Assembly (NCBI RefSeq): GCF_004404055.1
Contig: NZ_SOHK01000007.1
Location: 227,588 to 291,587, forward strand
DNA: 64,000 nt
DNA from: Cryobacterium ruanii
Lineage (GTDB): Bacteria > Actinomycetota > Actinomycetes > Actinomycetales > Microbacteriaceae
Direction: 5' to 3'
The translations under genes were made by a program, and so were the position numbers. Below the pieces are notes generated by a model. It made no database searches. It had not been told where the DNA came from and saw only the letters and a list, made by a program, of their open reading frames with translations. Positions 39,982 to 50,400 of this stretch are shown one piece after another (the stretch's first letter is position 1; the number at the start of each line of letters is the position of its first letter).

Positions 39982-42900
39982 ATGTCTGCGGGGTCCGGCT
40001 CGACCAGGCTGATGAGCGCGCTGAGTTCGGCGACGCCGGCCGGCGTCACCGGCAGATACTCGGTCAGCGCGGGCGAGTAGACGAGGTAGGCGGCCCATTT
40101 CGCCCGCGAGATGGCCACGTTCAGGCGATTTCTCATGATGAGGAACGCCATGCCGCGCGGCACGTCATCGGCCGAACTGGCCGCGAGGGTGACGATGGCG
40201 ACGGCCGCCTCCTGGCCTTGGAATTTGTCGACGGTGCCCACGCGAACGTTCGGGTATCCGGCACCGGCCAGGGTCTCACGCACCAGTACCAGCTGCGCGT
40301 TGTAAGGGGTCACGACAATGACATCGGCTTCGGTCAGGGGGTCGTCGACCCGATCGCTGGTCGGGTCGGTCCAGCGGCGGCCGATGATGGCCTGCAGGAT
40401 GGACACGACGGCATTCGCTTCTTCGGGTGAGGAGATGGCGTTGCCGGTGTGCACGATCGGTACCGAGTGCAGCCCGGGCGCGATGCCGACCAGCGAGCGG
40501 GTCGCGGTGCTGGGGTCTGCGTGCAGCAGACCGCCATAGGACAGGCGGGAGACGGGGGCGGTGACAGCCGGATGCATGCGACGACTCTGGGGGAGAAAGT
40601 AGCCTCGGTCTACGGGCAGCACGTCGTGTCCCGCGGCGACCCAGCCGAGCGCTGACTGATCGATCGGCTCGGGGTGGGTACCCTGGCTCACCTGCGGCAG
40701 CTGTTGCGGGTCGCCGAGCAACAGCAGGTTGCTGGCAGCGGCGCTCGCCGCGATGGTCGACGCGAGCGAGAACTGCCCGGCTTCGTCGATGACGAGCAGG
40801 TCGAGGCTGTGGCGCGGCACGCGAGCCGGATTGCTGAAGTCCCAGGCGGTCCCACCGATGACGAAACCGGTGGCCGCATGGTCGAGGCCGAAGAGCAGCT
40901 GGCCGTCTTTCAGCAGTAGCGTAAAAGCGGATTCCTCCGGTGCGGCACCGGTCTTGGGCGCCTTTCCGACGAGGTCGGCGTCGAGCCCTGCCGCGACGAC
41001 GGCACGCAGCAGGTTCTCGACGACCGCGTGCGACTGGGCCACGACACCGATCTTCCAGCCGTACTGCTGCACGAGCGCCGCGATGACGTGGGCGCCGAGG
41101 TAGGTCTTGCCGGTGCCGGGAGGGCCCTGGATCGCCAGATAGGAATGGTCGAGGTCGCGCAGGGTCGCGATGACGGCATCGATCGTTGTGCCAGCAGCCG
41201 CGACGGCCGTCAGGCGCCCCGTACGGGTGCGCGGCGGAGTATGGCGCAGAATATCGACCATCGGGTCGAGCGGCCAGCCCGGCTGGGCGTCAACTATTGC
41301 GGCGGCCCACTCATCGATCGCGGGTTTCTGCTGCATCGGCCGGGGCGGCGCAGCCGGTGCAAGGGCGCTCGGCCGGTGGTCGTACCGGGGCACGTCTTTC
41401 TGCAGCGTCTCCTCGATCAGGATGCCACCGTCGTCGGTCACCGCGAGCACCTTCACGGTGCGGTGGGTACGGGCACCCTCCGAGGTATCGGTGTTGGTGA
41501 ACGGCCCGGGGTATTCGTAGAGCAGGTACGGTCCGGCCTGGTCGCCCGGTTTGATGCTGCTACCCGGGGCGAGCCGTCCGCGCAGCCACAGCTGGCGGCG
41601 GTCGACCCGCTGCTGCCCCTCACGGAACCAGTCGCGTTCCACGTCGACACTCTCCACGACGAGCACGTCCCTGGTGTCCTGCCACTCGTCGAGCGGATAC
41701 TCGAGCCGATAGTAGTGCCCCCACCAGAAACTCTTCTGCTCCCGGCGGTGGTAGTCGATCGCCGCGGCGGCGAAGGCGGCCGCGGTCTGGTCGGCGGTGC
41801 GCGGGGTGTGGCTGGCCGGGACCGCGACGGCCAGCAGGGCGTCGCGCACCGGCGACGGCTCGGGCGGGTCGGCATCCGCTTTGAGGTGCGTGCCGGCCGA
41901 GCGGATGCCGGCCCCGCGGGCGAGCGCGAGCAGCCAGTCGCGCAGACGCAGGGTTGACACGCAGTCGTAGCGGTTATAGTCCGCGATGGAGTTGAGCATG
42001 CGCTGGGATTTTGCTGCATCGCCGTGCTCGTGCAGGTGGCGGGCGGCGGCGTATTCGTTGATGGAATCCGCTGCGTTGGTAACCTCGCCGCCGCGCAACT
42101 CGGTGCCCATGTAGAGCGGTTCGAGCTTCTTGATCGAGTAGGAGCGCGAACCGACCCGCATGCTTTTGCGCACCAGCGGATAGAGGTCGACCAGCAGGTT
42201 TTCGCGCAATAGCTGGTCGATCTGGTCTTCTCCGATGCCGTGCCGGGCCGCGAGGCTGAGCAGGTGGGTGCGCTCGTAGGCGGCGTAGTGGTAGACGTGC
42301 ATGCCCGGGTACCTGACGCGGCGCTCGGCGAGATAGGCGAGAAACTCGGTGAGCGCCTGCTTTTCGTCGGCCCAGGTGTGTGCCCAGAAGGCACGAAAGG
42401 TTTCGTCGACCTCGACGAGGCCGAAGAGATAGTCGAGGCCCCAGTGCGTGGGAGCGCCGGGGGTCGCGTCTGATTCGGTCGAGCCTCCTTCCGAATAGAG
42501 CGGGTCGCCCTCGAAGTCGAAGAAGATATCGCCGGGACTTGGCTCCGGCAGCACGACGAGCGCGCCGGGGTTGTGCAGGTCGACCGGCGGGGCCGTGCCC
42601 GCCACGGCCTGCAGTTGCAGCCGGGATTGCGTGCGCAGCGCGGCGAGCGTCGAGTCGGCTATGCCCTCGATTCCCCCCGTGGAAGCCGCCAGCGCCTCGA
42701 TGGTGCGGATGCCGCCGGCTGCCAGCCGCGCTCGCTGCGAGAGCCGGAGCCCGGCAACCAGCAGCGGGTCGCGGTGCTCCTGCACCTCGCTCTCACAGGC
42801 GGCACAGCGACCGCAGACGGTATAGCGCGAATCTCCCCAGGCGACGGCTGCGCTGTCGACGAGGCGCTCCGTGATGATCTGCACCAGGCGCTGCTTGCGT

Positions 42901-43505
42901 TTGCGGTAGACCGGGCGGATATCGGCAAGCCGATGCACGCTCACGGAGCCGTCGCCGAGCAGGAGTTCGACGGTCTCGGCCGTTGCCACCCCGATGCGTT
43001 CGAGTTGCTCGGCGTAGGCGGCGAGCTGCAGCAGCGCGGTGACCCTGGCGTGCCGGGCCAGTTTGGTGTCTTGCAGCAGCCAGGCACCGTCGTGCTGCCG
43101 AACGATGAAGTCGGCAAAACCGAGGAAGGCGATGTCGGCGGTGGGCTGACCGAAGTGTGATTCGCCAAATTCCGGGTCAAGGAACGTGGCCTGGAAAACA
43201 ACTTCGACACCCGCGGTGAAGGCAAGCCGGGTCTCGGCGGCTGCTGCCTCGAGACCGGCTCTGGACATCCCGTCCGGGCGGGCGATCAGGGCCACGGAAT
43301 GACCGTGCCGGTAGCGTTCGAGCACCCGGTGCTCGTGCTCGTCGCCGAGCCGTGACGTGCGTTCGAGCATGCCGTCGATCGGGTCTTGCACGCTGTCGAT
43401 GCGGCCAAGCTTCGCATCGATGCGGCGCAGAAACGCGAATTCGCAAACGGATGCCGCACTCAGGTCACTCGCGCTCGTCACCACGCCGCCGTCCAGTAGG
43501 AACAT
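39978..43505 (-). CDS. TM0106-family RecB-like nuclease fused to a UPF1/DNA2-type helicase
   Basis: 1175 residues. N-terminal PD-(D/E)XK nuclease: ADFIVRQHDGAWLLQDTKLA gives the catalytic D...D-x-K (D146, K148), and cysteines C21 plus C231/C234/C237 (CGRCAAC) are placed like the iron-sulfur clasp of AddB/Dna2 nucleases. A middle RNase H-like region follows (DIFFDFEGDPLY). C-terminal superfamily-1 helicase: Walker A GPPGTGKTYLG near residue 793, Walker B VIDEAGQFSLAS, and late motif TVDKFQGQEAAVAIV with RLNVAISRAKWA. Start at ATG 43505; the 16 codons above it lack support. Role in repair or defence is inferred; no partner genes lie nearby. Confidence 0.88.
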   Translation of the reverse strand: MFLLDGGVVTSASDLSAASVCEFAFLRRIDAKLGRIDSVQDPIDGMLERTSRLGDEHEHRVLERYRHGHSVALIARPDGMSRAGLEAAAAETRLAFTAGVEVVFQATFLDPEFGESHFGQPTADIAFLGFADFIVRQHDGAWLLQDTKLARHARVTALLQLAAYAEQLERIGVATAETVELLLGDGSVSVHRLADIRPVYRKRKQRLVQIITERLVDSAAVAWGDSRYTVCGRCAACESEVQEHRDPLLVAGLRLSQRARLAAGGIRTIEALAASTGGIEGIADSTLAALRTQSRLQLQAVAGTAPPVDLHNPGALVVLPEPSPGDIFFDFEGDPLYSEGGSTESDATPGAPTHWGLDYLFGLVEVDETFRAFWAHTWADEKQALTEFLAYLAERRVRYPGMHVYHYAAYERTHLLSLAARHGIGEDQIDQLLRENLLVDLYPLVRKSMRVGSRSYSIKKLEPLYMGTELRGGEVTNAADSINEYAAARHLHEHGDAAKSQRMLNSIADYNRYDCVSTLRLRDWLLALARGAGIRSAGTHLKADADPPEPSPVRDALLAVAVPASHTPRTADQTAAAFAAAAIDYHRREQKSFWWGHYYRLEYPLDEWQDTRDVLVVESVDVERDWFREGQQRVDRRQLWLRGRLAPGSSIKPGDQAGPYLLYEYPGPFTNTDTSEGARTHRTVKVLAVTDDGGILIEETLQKDVPRYDHRPSALAPAAPPRPMQQKPAIDEWAAAIVDAQPGWPLDPMVDILRHTPPRTRTGRLTAVAAAGTTIDAVIATLRDLDHSYLAIQGPPGTGKTYLGAHVIAALVQQYGWKIGVVAQSHAVVENLLRAVVAAGLDADLVGKAPKTGAAPEESAFTLLLKDGQLLFGLDHAATGFVIGGTAWDFSNPARVPRHSLDLLVIDEAGQFSLASTIAASAAASNLLLLGDPQQLPQVSQGTHPEPIDQSALGWVAAGHDVLPVDRGYFLPQSRRMHPAVTAPVSRLSYGGLLHADPSTATRSLVGIAPGLHSVPIVHTGNAISSPEEANAVVSILQAIIGRRWTDPTSDRVDDPLTEADVIVVTPYNAQLVLVRETLAGAGYPNVRVGTVDKFQGQEAAVAIVTLAASSADDVPRGMAFLIMRNRLNVAISRAKWAAYLVYSPALTEYLPVTPAGVAELSALISLVEPDPADI

Positions 43506-43591
43506 TCGCCCGCCCTTCGTCCTTTCGAGCGTAGCGGGCACCCCCCGACACACCGTCCGAATAATGCCACGCCGGCACCGCGGCTGTAACG

Positions 43592-43626
43592 CAGAACGGC
43601 CCGGCAGAAGCTGCCGGGCCGTTCTG
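43592..43626. terminator. Terminator between ANTAR regulator and nuclease-helicase genes
   Basis: Perfect 16-base inverted repeat CAGAACGGCCCGGCAG / CTGCCGGGCCGTTCTG with an AAG loop, 15 bases past the ANTAR gene stop. No long T-run, but the very stable stem fits termination. Confidence 0.8.
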
Positions 43627-43641
43627 TAAGAAAAGGTGAAG

Positions 43642-44247
43642 CTACTTTTTTGCGCTGAGCTGTTCGATGATCGCCTGCGACACGTCGTGCATGGTGAGGC
43701 GACGGTCCATCGAGGCTTTCTGAATCCAGCGGAAGGCCTCCGGCTCGGTCAAGCCCATTTTCTCGTTGAGCAGGCCCTTGGCCCGATCGACGAGCTTGCG
43801 GGTCTCGAACCGTTCCACCAGGTCGGCGACCTCGGCCTCGAGGGTGATGATCTGGCTGTAACGCGAGAGGGCGATCTCGATCGCGGGCAGCAGGTCGTTC
43901 GGGGTGAACGGCTTGACGACGTAGGCGAGGGCGCCGGCTTCGGTGGCGCGCTCGACCAGCTCTTTCTGGCTGAATGCCGTCAGCAGCACGACCGGAGCAA
44001 TGTGCTCCTTGGACAGGCGTTCGGCCGCACTGATGCCGTCAAGCTGGGGCATCTTGACGTCCATGATGACCAGGTCGGGGCGAAGCTCCCGTGCCAGGGC
44101 GACCGCAGTTTCTCCGTCACCGGCTTCACCGACGACTTCAAAGCCGTTGTCGCGCAGAATCTCGACAATGTCGAGGCGGATGAGGGATTCATCCTCAGCG
44201 ACGACAACGCGGCGCGGAGGGGTGGGGGTGCTGTCTTGGTCGGTCAC
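43642..44247 (-). CDS. ANTAR-domain response regulator
   Basis: Two-component regulator acting on RNA antitermination rather than DNA, like PdtaR of mycobacteria. 201 residues. Receiver domain intact: E18/D19, phospho-acceptor D63 in VIMDVKMP, T90 in LLTAF, K112 in YVVKPF. C-terminal ANTAR (about 132-195) with the pattern FETRKLVDRAKGLLNEKMGL and EAFRWIQKASMDRRLTMHDV. No kinase gene is adjacent. It is flanked by terminators, with tRNA-Leu divergent 38 bases away, so it is a stand-alone unit; the widely conserved position next to pyk and polA is typical for the family. Confidence 0.95.
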   Translation of the reverse strand: MTDQDSTPTPPRRVVVAEDESLIRLDIVEILRDNGFEVVGEAGDGETAVALARELRPDLVIMDVKMPQLDGISAAERLSKEHIAPVVLLTAFSQKELVERATEAGALAYVVKPFTPNDLLPAIEIALSRYSQIITLEAEVADLVERFETRKLVDRAKGLLNEKMGLTEPEAFRWIQKASMDRRLTMHDVSQAIIEQLSAKK

Positions 44248-44285
44248 GAGGAAAGCCTACGGTATTCTGAATCGAGTGGTTGCAA

Positions 44286-44371
44286 GCCGGTGTGGCGGAA
44301 TGGCAGACGCGGAGCACTCAAAATGCTTTGTTCGCAAGGACGTGTGGGTTCGAGTCCCACCACCGGTACCA
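44286..44371 (+). tRNA. tRNA-Leu (anticodon CAA)
   Basis: 86-base class II tRNA with an encoded CCA end. Acceptor stem GCCGGTG / CACCGGT, anticodon loop CTCAAAA at 44317-44323 (CAA, reading UUG), long variable arm, and T-arm GTGGG TTCGAGT CCCAC. A strong terminator follows 20 bases later. Confidence 0.96.
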
Positions 44372-44390
44372 AGTATCAAGACCAGTCCAC

Positions 44391-44420
44391 CTGAGGCCTG
44401 CACGTGTGTGCAGGCCTCAG
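44391..44420 (+). terminator. Terminator after tRNA-Leu
   Basis: Perfect 13-base inverted repeat CTGAGGCCTGCAC / GTGCAGGCCTCAG around GTGT, followed by TTCTCT; placed to end the tRNA transcript. Confidence 0.8.
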
Positions 44421-44435
44421 TTCTCTCATGAATGA

Positions 44436-44474
44436 CCAAAAGCCCCGCCCGAAACGATCGGGCGGGGCTTTTGG
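44436..44474. terminator. Bidirectional terminator after pyk
   Basis: Perfect 17-base inverted repeat CCAAAAGCCCCGCCCGA / TCGGGCGGGGCTTTTGG around AACGA. On the minus strand a T-run follows nine bases past the pyk stop; on the plus strand it backs up the tRNA terminator. Confidence 0.92.
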
Positions 44475-44482
44475 TTTGAGCG

Positions 44483-45928
44483 CTAATTCTTGACGTACGC
44501 CGGTGCGACCTCGTTGTGGGCGTCGCCCACGCGGTGCACGCGAATGTCGTTTGTCGAGCCCACGATTCCGGGAGGGGAACCGGAGATGACGACGACCTTG
44601 TCACCGATCTCGGCGAGGCCCTGACCGATGAGGATGTCGTCGACCTGGCCGAACATGGAATCGGTGTGGGTCACCGGCTCCACCAGGAAGGTCTGCACGC
44701 CCCACGTGAGGGCGAGACGACGACGGATACCCGGCTCCGGTGTGAAGGCCAGCATCGGAATCTTCGACCGCAGGCGCGACATGCGCCTCGCCGAGTCGCC
44801 GGACTCAGTGAAGATGCAGAGGAACTTGGCATCGACGAACTCGGCGACCTCGATAGCGGCGAGGGTAATCGCGCCGCCCTGGGTGCGCGGGCGGTTGGTC
44901 AGCTTGCCGATGCGCTCGAGCCCGTGCACCTCGGTGGATTCGACGATGCGGGCCATGGTCTGCACCGTGACGACGGGGTATTCGCCGACGCTGGTCTCAC
45001 CGCTGAGCATTACGGCATCCGCACCGTCGAGGACGGCGTTGGCGACGTCGCTGGTCTCGGCGCGGGTGGGCACCGGGCTCAGAATCATGGATTCGAGCAT
45101 CTGCGTGGCGACGATGACCGGCTTGGCCATGCGGCGGGCGATCTCCACGGCCTGCTTCTGCACGATCGGCACGGCCTCGAGCGGAAGCTCAACGCCGAGG
45201 TCACCGCGAGCGACCATGATGGCGTCGAAGGCGTCGACGATCTCTTCGAGGTTGTCGACGGCCTGCGGCTTCTCGATCTTGGCGATCACCGGAACGCGCC
45301 GGCCTTCCTCGGCCATGATCTCGTGCACACGAGTGATGTCTTCGGCGCTGCGCACGAAAGAGAGGGCGATGAGGTCGGCTCCGAGGCGAAGGCCCCAGCG
45401 CAAGTCGGCTTCATCTTTCTCGGACAGGGCCGGCACGTTGACGGCCACGCCGGGCAGGTTGATTCCCTTGTTGTTGGACACGGGGCCGGCGACGATAACA
45501 CGGGTGGTGACGACGACGCCATCCGTTTCGACGACCTGCACCTTCACCTTGCCATCGTCGATGAGCAGGAAGTCACCGGGGTGCACGTCGTGCGGCAGCC
45601 CCTTGAAGGTTGTTCCGGAGAGTTCTTTCGTACCGAGCACATCTTCGGTGGTGATCTTGAAAATGTCACCGACGGCCAGCTCGTACGGGCCGCCTTCGAA
45701 CTTGCCAAGGCGAATCTTGGGACCCTGCAGGTCGACCATGACGGCAACGGCACGCCCGGAGTCGTTCGCGGCCTTACGCACGTTGGCGTAGACGCTTTCG
45801 TGCACCTGGTAGTTGCCGTGGCTGAGGTTCATGCGGCAGACGTCAACGCCCGCGTCGATGAGCGCTCTGATCTGTGCGTAACTGGCAGCTGCCGGCCCAA
45901 GGGTTGCGACGATTTTTGCGCGTCTCAT
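44483..45928 (-). CDS. pyk: Pyruvate kinase
   Basis: Final ATP-yielding step of glycolysis. 481 residues. MRRAKIVATLGPA at the N-terminus, VDVCRMNLSHGNY (substrate/ADP site), IAKIEKPQAVDNLEEI with the catalytic lysine, MVARGDLGVELPLE (metal and phosphoenolpyruvate site), and KPVIVATQMLESM. C-terminal regulatory domain present. Its start follows the gltD stop by 66 bases; GGAGA lies about ten bases upstream. Confidence 0.98.
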   Translation of the reverse strand: MRRAKIVATLGPAAASYAQIRALIDAGVDVCRMNLSHGNYQVHESVYANVRKAANDSGRAVAVMVDLQGPKIRLGKFEGGPYELAVGDIFKITTEDVLGTKELSGTTFKGLPHDVHPGDFLLIDDGKVKVQVVETDGVVVTTRVIVAGPVSNNKGINLPGVAVNVPALSEKDEADLRWGLRLGADLIALSFVRSAEDITRVHEIMAEEGRRVPVIAKIEKPQAVDNLEEIVDAFDAIMVARGDLGVELPLEAVPIVQKQAVEIARRMAKPVIVATQMLESMILSPVPTRAETSDVANAVLDGADAVMLSGETSVGEYPVVTVQTMARIVESTEVHGLERIGKLTNRPRTQGGAITLAAIEVAEFVDAKFLCIFTESGDSARRMSRLRSKIPMLAFTPEPGIRRRLALTWGVQTFLVEPVTHTDSMFGQVDDILIGQGLAEIGDKVVVISGSPPGIVGSTNDIRVHRVGDAHNEVAPAYVKN

Positions 45929-45994
45929 TCTGGTGAATCTCCGATTTCCGCGCTTTTCGGGCGCATTACGACGTGGTGCGGGAAGGCTAATGGA

Positions 45995-47452
45995 TTAGAG
46001 GGCAAAGGAGCGGTCCGTTGGCTTAACGGGAGATGGCAGCTGCGTCTGGCCTTCCAGAAACTGATCGACGGCAGCCGCGGCGGCGCGGCCTTCGGCGATG
46101 GCCCAGACGATGAGCGACTGGCCGCGACCGGCGTCGCCGGCGACGAAGACACCCTCATGGCTGGTCTGGTAGCTGCCGTCGCGTTCCACGTTGCCGCGGC
46201 CATCGAACGGCAACTTCAGCTGGTGGCTGAGGTCGTCTGGTTCCGGGCCGGTGAAGCCCATCGCGAGCAGCACGAGGTCGGCCGGAATTTCACGTTCGGT
46301 GCCGGCCTTGGGGACGCGTCGTCCGTCGAGGTATTCTGTCTCAGCAATGCGGATCGCCCGCACCTCACCGAAATCGTTCGCCAGAAACTCAACCGTCGAC
46401 GCGAGATACTGACGGGTGCCGCCCTCTTCGTGGGCGCTCGAGACCTCGAACAGGGTCGGCGCCAACGGCCAGGGCTGGCTCTCCGGGCGGGTGGTGCCCG
46501 GCTGCTTGCCGATCGCAAGGTTGGTGACGGATGCTGCCAGCTGGCGGTGTGCGGTGCCGATGCAGTCGGCTCCGGTGTCCCCACCGCCGAGCACCACGAC
46601 GTGCTTGCCCTCGGCGGTGATCTGCGCTTCAATGCTTCCGCCGGCGCCGATCTTGTTCTGCTGCACCAGATATTCCATGGCGAAGTGCACGCCGGGCAGA
46701 TCGCGGCCGGGAATGGGAAGGTCGCGGGGCACCATCGCGCCGGTAGCCACCACGACGGCATCGTAGCGGGCGCGCAGGTCGTCCCAGGTGATGTCCGCAC
46801 CGATGTTGACGTTGGCGCGGAACCGCGTACCCTCAGCCGTCATCTGTGCGAGCCGCAGTTCGAGATGCTTCTTCTCCATTTTGAAGTCGGGAATGCCGTA
46901 GCGCAGCAGTCCGCCGATGCGGTCGTCACGTTCAAAAACGGCGACGGTGTGCCCGGCGCGGGTGAGCTGCTGGGCGGCGGCCAGTCCGGCGGGGCCGGAC
47001 CCGACGACCGCGACGGTCTTGCCGGTCAGACGCCCGGGCGGCTGCGGTTGAACCCAGCCTTTGGCGAAGGCTTGGTCGATGATTGACACCTCGACCTGCT
47101 TGATGGTGACGGCCGGCTGGTTGATACCGAGCACGCAAGACGATTCACACGGGGCTGGGCAGAGCCGACCGGTGAACTCGGGAAAGTTGTTCGTCGCGTG
47201 CAGGCGTTCGATGGCCGCTCGACCTTCGTCGCGCCAGACCAGGTCGTTCCACTCTGGAATCAGGTTGCCGAGCGGGCAACCCTGGTGACAAAACGGCACA
47301 CCGCAGTCCATGCAGCGGCCCGCCTGCCGTTTAAGCATGGCGGCGTCACCCTGCTCGTAGACCTCCTTCCAGTCCATCAAGCGGATGGCCACCGGCCGGC
47401 GAGCGGGAAGCTCACGGTCCGTGGTTTTCAGGAATCCCTTCGGATCAGCCAT
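45995..47452 (-). CDS. gltD: Glutamate synthase (NADPH) small subunit
   Basis: Passes electrons from NADPH to GltB. 485 residues. N-terminal iron-sulfur cysteines CMDCGVPFCHQGCPLGN (about 42-58) and CPAPCESSC (about 96-104), FAD-binding GSGPAGLAAAQQL (about 150-162) and NADPH-binding GGGDTGADCIG (about 300-310). It overlaps the gltB stop by eight bases; the start codon follows GGAGGTAACCA. Confidence 0.97.
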   Translation of the reverse strand: MADPKGFLKTTDRELPARRPVAIRLMDWKEVYEQGDAAMLKRQAGRCMDCGVPFCHQGCPLGNLIPEWNDLVWRDEGRAAIERLHATNNFPEFTGRLCPAPCESSCVLGINQPAVTIKQVEVSIIDQAFAKGWVQPQPPGRLTGKTVAVVGSGPAGLAAAQQLTRAGHTVAVFERDDRIGGLLRYGIPDFKMEKKHLELRLAQMTAEGTRFRANVNIGADITWDDLRARYDAVVVATGAMVPRDLPIPGRDLPGVHFAMEYLVQQNKIGAGGSIEAQITAEGKHVVVLGGGDTGADCIGTAHRQLAASVTNLAIGKQPGTTRPESQPWPLAPTLFEVSSAHEEGGTRQYLASTVEFLANDFGEVRAIRIAETEYLDGRRVPKAGTEREIPADLVLLAMGFTGPEPDDLSHQLKLPFDGRGNVERDGSYQTSHEGVFVAGDAGRGQSLIVWAIAEGRAAAAAVDQFLEGQTQLPSPVKPTDRSFAL

Positions 47453-50400
47453 TGGTTACCTCCAGGATTCGATTCCAAACAACGAGGCCGTCGGGATCGA
47501 GCCCCTCATCGACGGCCGTCTGCCGGGTCTCCAGTACGGCCGCGTAGTCGCGCGGCAGCACCTTGACAAATGCGTTCATGGTTTCTTCCAGGTGCTCCAG
47601 CATGCGCGCGGCCAGTGCGGAGTCAGTCTGGTATCGGTGTTGTTCGAGCAGGTCGCGCACAATCTCACGGTCGACACTGTCGAGGGCGAGAAGTCGCAAC
47701 TCCCCCGAGGTCAGAGCGTCACGGTTGACCCGTTCGGCAGTGAGTCCGCACACATAGGCGGTGCCGCCACTCATGCCGGCGCCGAGGTTGCGTCCGGTCT
47801 CGCCGAGGATGACGGCGAGTCCGCCGGTCATGTACTCCAGGGCGTGGTCGCCCACACCCTCCACGACAGCGATCGCACCGGAGTTGCGCACCAGGAATCG
47901 TTCGCCGACGATACCGCGAATGAACATGCTGCCCTGGGTGGCACCGTAGCCGATGACGTTACCGGCGATGACGTTGTCTTCGGCCGGAAATTGGCTAGCC
48001 CGATCGGGGCGCACGATGATCTGCCCGCCCGAGAGACCCTTGCCGACGTAGTCGTTGGAATCGCCTTCGAGCCGCAGGGTGATGCCGCTTGGCAGGAACG
48101 CCCCGAAGGACTGCCCCGCCGACCCGGTGAGGGTGACCTCGATCGACCCGGCCGGCAGGCCGTTTTCGCCGTGCCGCAGGGTGACCTGGTTGCCGAGCAT
48201 CGTGCCGACGGCGCGTTCCGTGTTGCGGATCGGCAGGTCGATACTGACCTTGCCGCCGTGTTCGAGCACGCTCTGGCTGCGACGAATCAGTTCGTTGTCG
48301 AAGTGTTTGTCGAGTTCGTGTTCCTGGGCGCGCGCCCACTTGCGCGGTTCGGACTCGGAGAAGTCCGGGCCGCTCAGAATTGGCGAGAGGTCGAGCCCCT
48401 GTGCCTTCCAATGGGTGAGGGCACGGTTCACGTTGAGCACCTCTCGGTGGCCGATAGCTTCATCGAGGCTTGAGAATCCGAGCTCGGCGAGGTACTCCCG
48501 CACCTCCTGCGCGATGAATTCAAAGAAGTTCACCACGTGATCGGCCTGACCGGCATAGCGCTTGCGCAACTCCGGGTTCTGGGTGGCGACACCGACCGGG
48601 CAGGTATCAAGGTGGCAGACGCGCATCATGATGCAGCCCGAGACGACGAGCGGCGCGGTGGCGAAACCGAATTCTTCGGCGCCGAGCAGGGCACCGACGA
48701 TCACGTCACGTCCAGTCTTCAGCTGGCCGTCGACCTGCACGACCACACGGTCGCGCATGCCGTTGAGCATGAGCGTCTGCTGGGTCTCGGCGAGGCCGAG
48801 TTCCCACGGGGTGCCGGCGTGCTTGAGGGAGTTGACCGGGCTGGCGCCCGTTCCACCGTCATGACCGCTGATCAGGATCACGTCGGAGAGTGCCTTGGCG
48901 ACACCGGCCGCGACGGCACCGATACCGGACTGGCTGACCAGCTTGGTGTGTATGCGCGCCTTCGGGTTGGCCCGTTTCAGGTCGAAGATGAGCTGCTTGA
49001 GGTCTTCGATCGAGTAGATGTCGTGGTGCGGCGGCGGCGAGATGAGACCAACGCCGGCCGTGGCGTGCCGGGTGCGGGCAATCCACGGGTAAACCTTGGT
49101 GGGCGGCAGCTGACCACCCTCGCCGGGCTTGGCGCCCTGGGCCAGTTTGATCTGGATGTCGTCGGCGTGGGTGAGGTACATGCTCGTCACGCCGAATCGG
49201 CCGGATGCAACCTGCTTGACCGCGCTGCGTCTGGTCGGGTCGAGCAGGCGGTCGACGTCTTCGCCGCCCTCACCGGTGTTCGACTTGCCACCGAGACGGT
49301 TCATGGCGATCGCGAGGGTTTCGTGCGCTTCCTGGGAGATCGAGCCGTAGCTCATCGCGCCGGTCGAGAAACGTTTGACGATCTGCGACACCGACTCGAC
49401 CTCGTCCAGCGGCACGGGCGGCCGCTGACCGGGGCTGAGCGTGAACATGCCCCGGAGGGTCATCAACGATTCGGCCTGGTCGTCGACCATTTTCGTGTAT
49501 TCGCGAAAAATGTCGTAGCGGCGGGTGCGGGTCGCGTGCTGCAGCCGGAAGATGGTCTCCGGGTTGAACAGGTGCGGGGCGCCGTCCCGACGCCACTGGT
49601 ATTCGCCGCCGGTCGCGAGGCGTTCGTGGGCCGTCACGGCGGCATCCATCGGATAGGCGGATGCGTGCCGCGCCAGGTTTTCGACACCGATCACGTCGAT
49701 GCCGACACCGCCAAGCTTGCTCGTGGTGCCGGTGAAGTACTGGTCCACGAACGACTGGGCGAGGCCGACCGCTTCGAAGGCCTGGGCACCGGCGTAGGAC
49801 GACACGGTGGAGATACCCATCTTGGACATGATTTTGAGTACCCCCTTGCCGAGCGCCTTGATCACGTTGCGCACCGCTTTCTCGGGCGTGACGTTGGTGA
49901 TGATGCCGCTGCGCACGAGGTCTTCGCAGGTCTCCATGGCCAGATACGGGTTCACGGCCGACGCACCGTATCCGATCAGCAGGGCCACGTGGTGCACCTC
50001 GCGCACGTCGCCGGCCTCGACGACGATGCCGACCTTCATGCGGTTTTGGGTGCGAATCAAGTGGTGGTGCACTGCGGCGATCATGAGCAGAGACGGGATC
50101 GGTGCGAGGTCCCGAGTGGAATCGCGGTCGCTCAGCACGATGAACAGCGCGCCGGACACGATTGCCTCGTCCACCTCCACGCAGATCGCCGCGAGCCGCT
50201 TCGCCAGGGCGTCCGGCCCCTCCTCGAAGCGGTACAGACCACGAATGGTCGTTGTGGTGCGGCTGCCAATGACGGGGTCGATGTGCTGGATCTTCGCCAG
50301 TTCGTCGTTATCGATGACCGGGAAATCCAAAATGACCTGGCGGGCGTGCTCCGGACCGGCGGACAGCAGGTTGCGTTCCGGCCCGAGAGCGAGCTTGAGG

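Noticed and set aside
44516..47086. 856-codon open frame on the plus strand
   Set aside because: Antisense shadow of pyk and gltD, running across two real genes.
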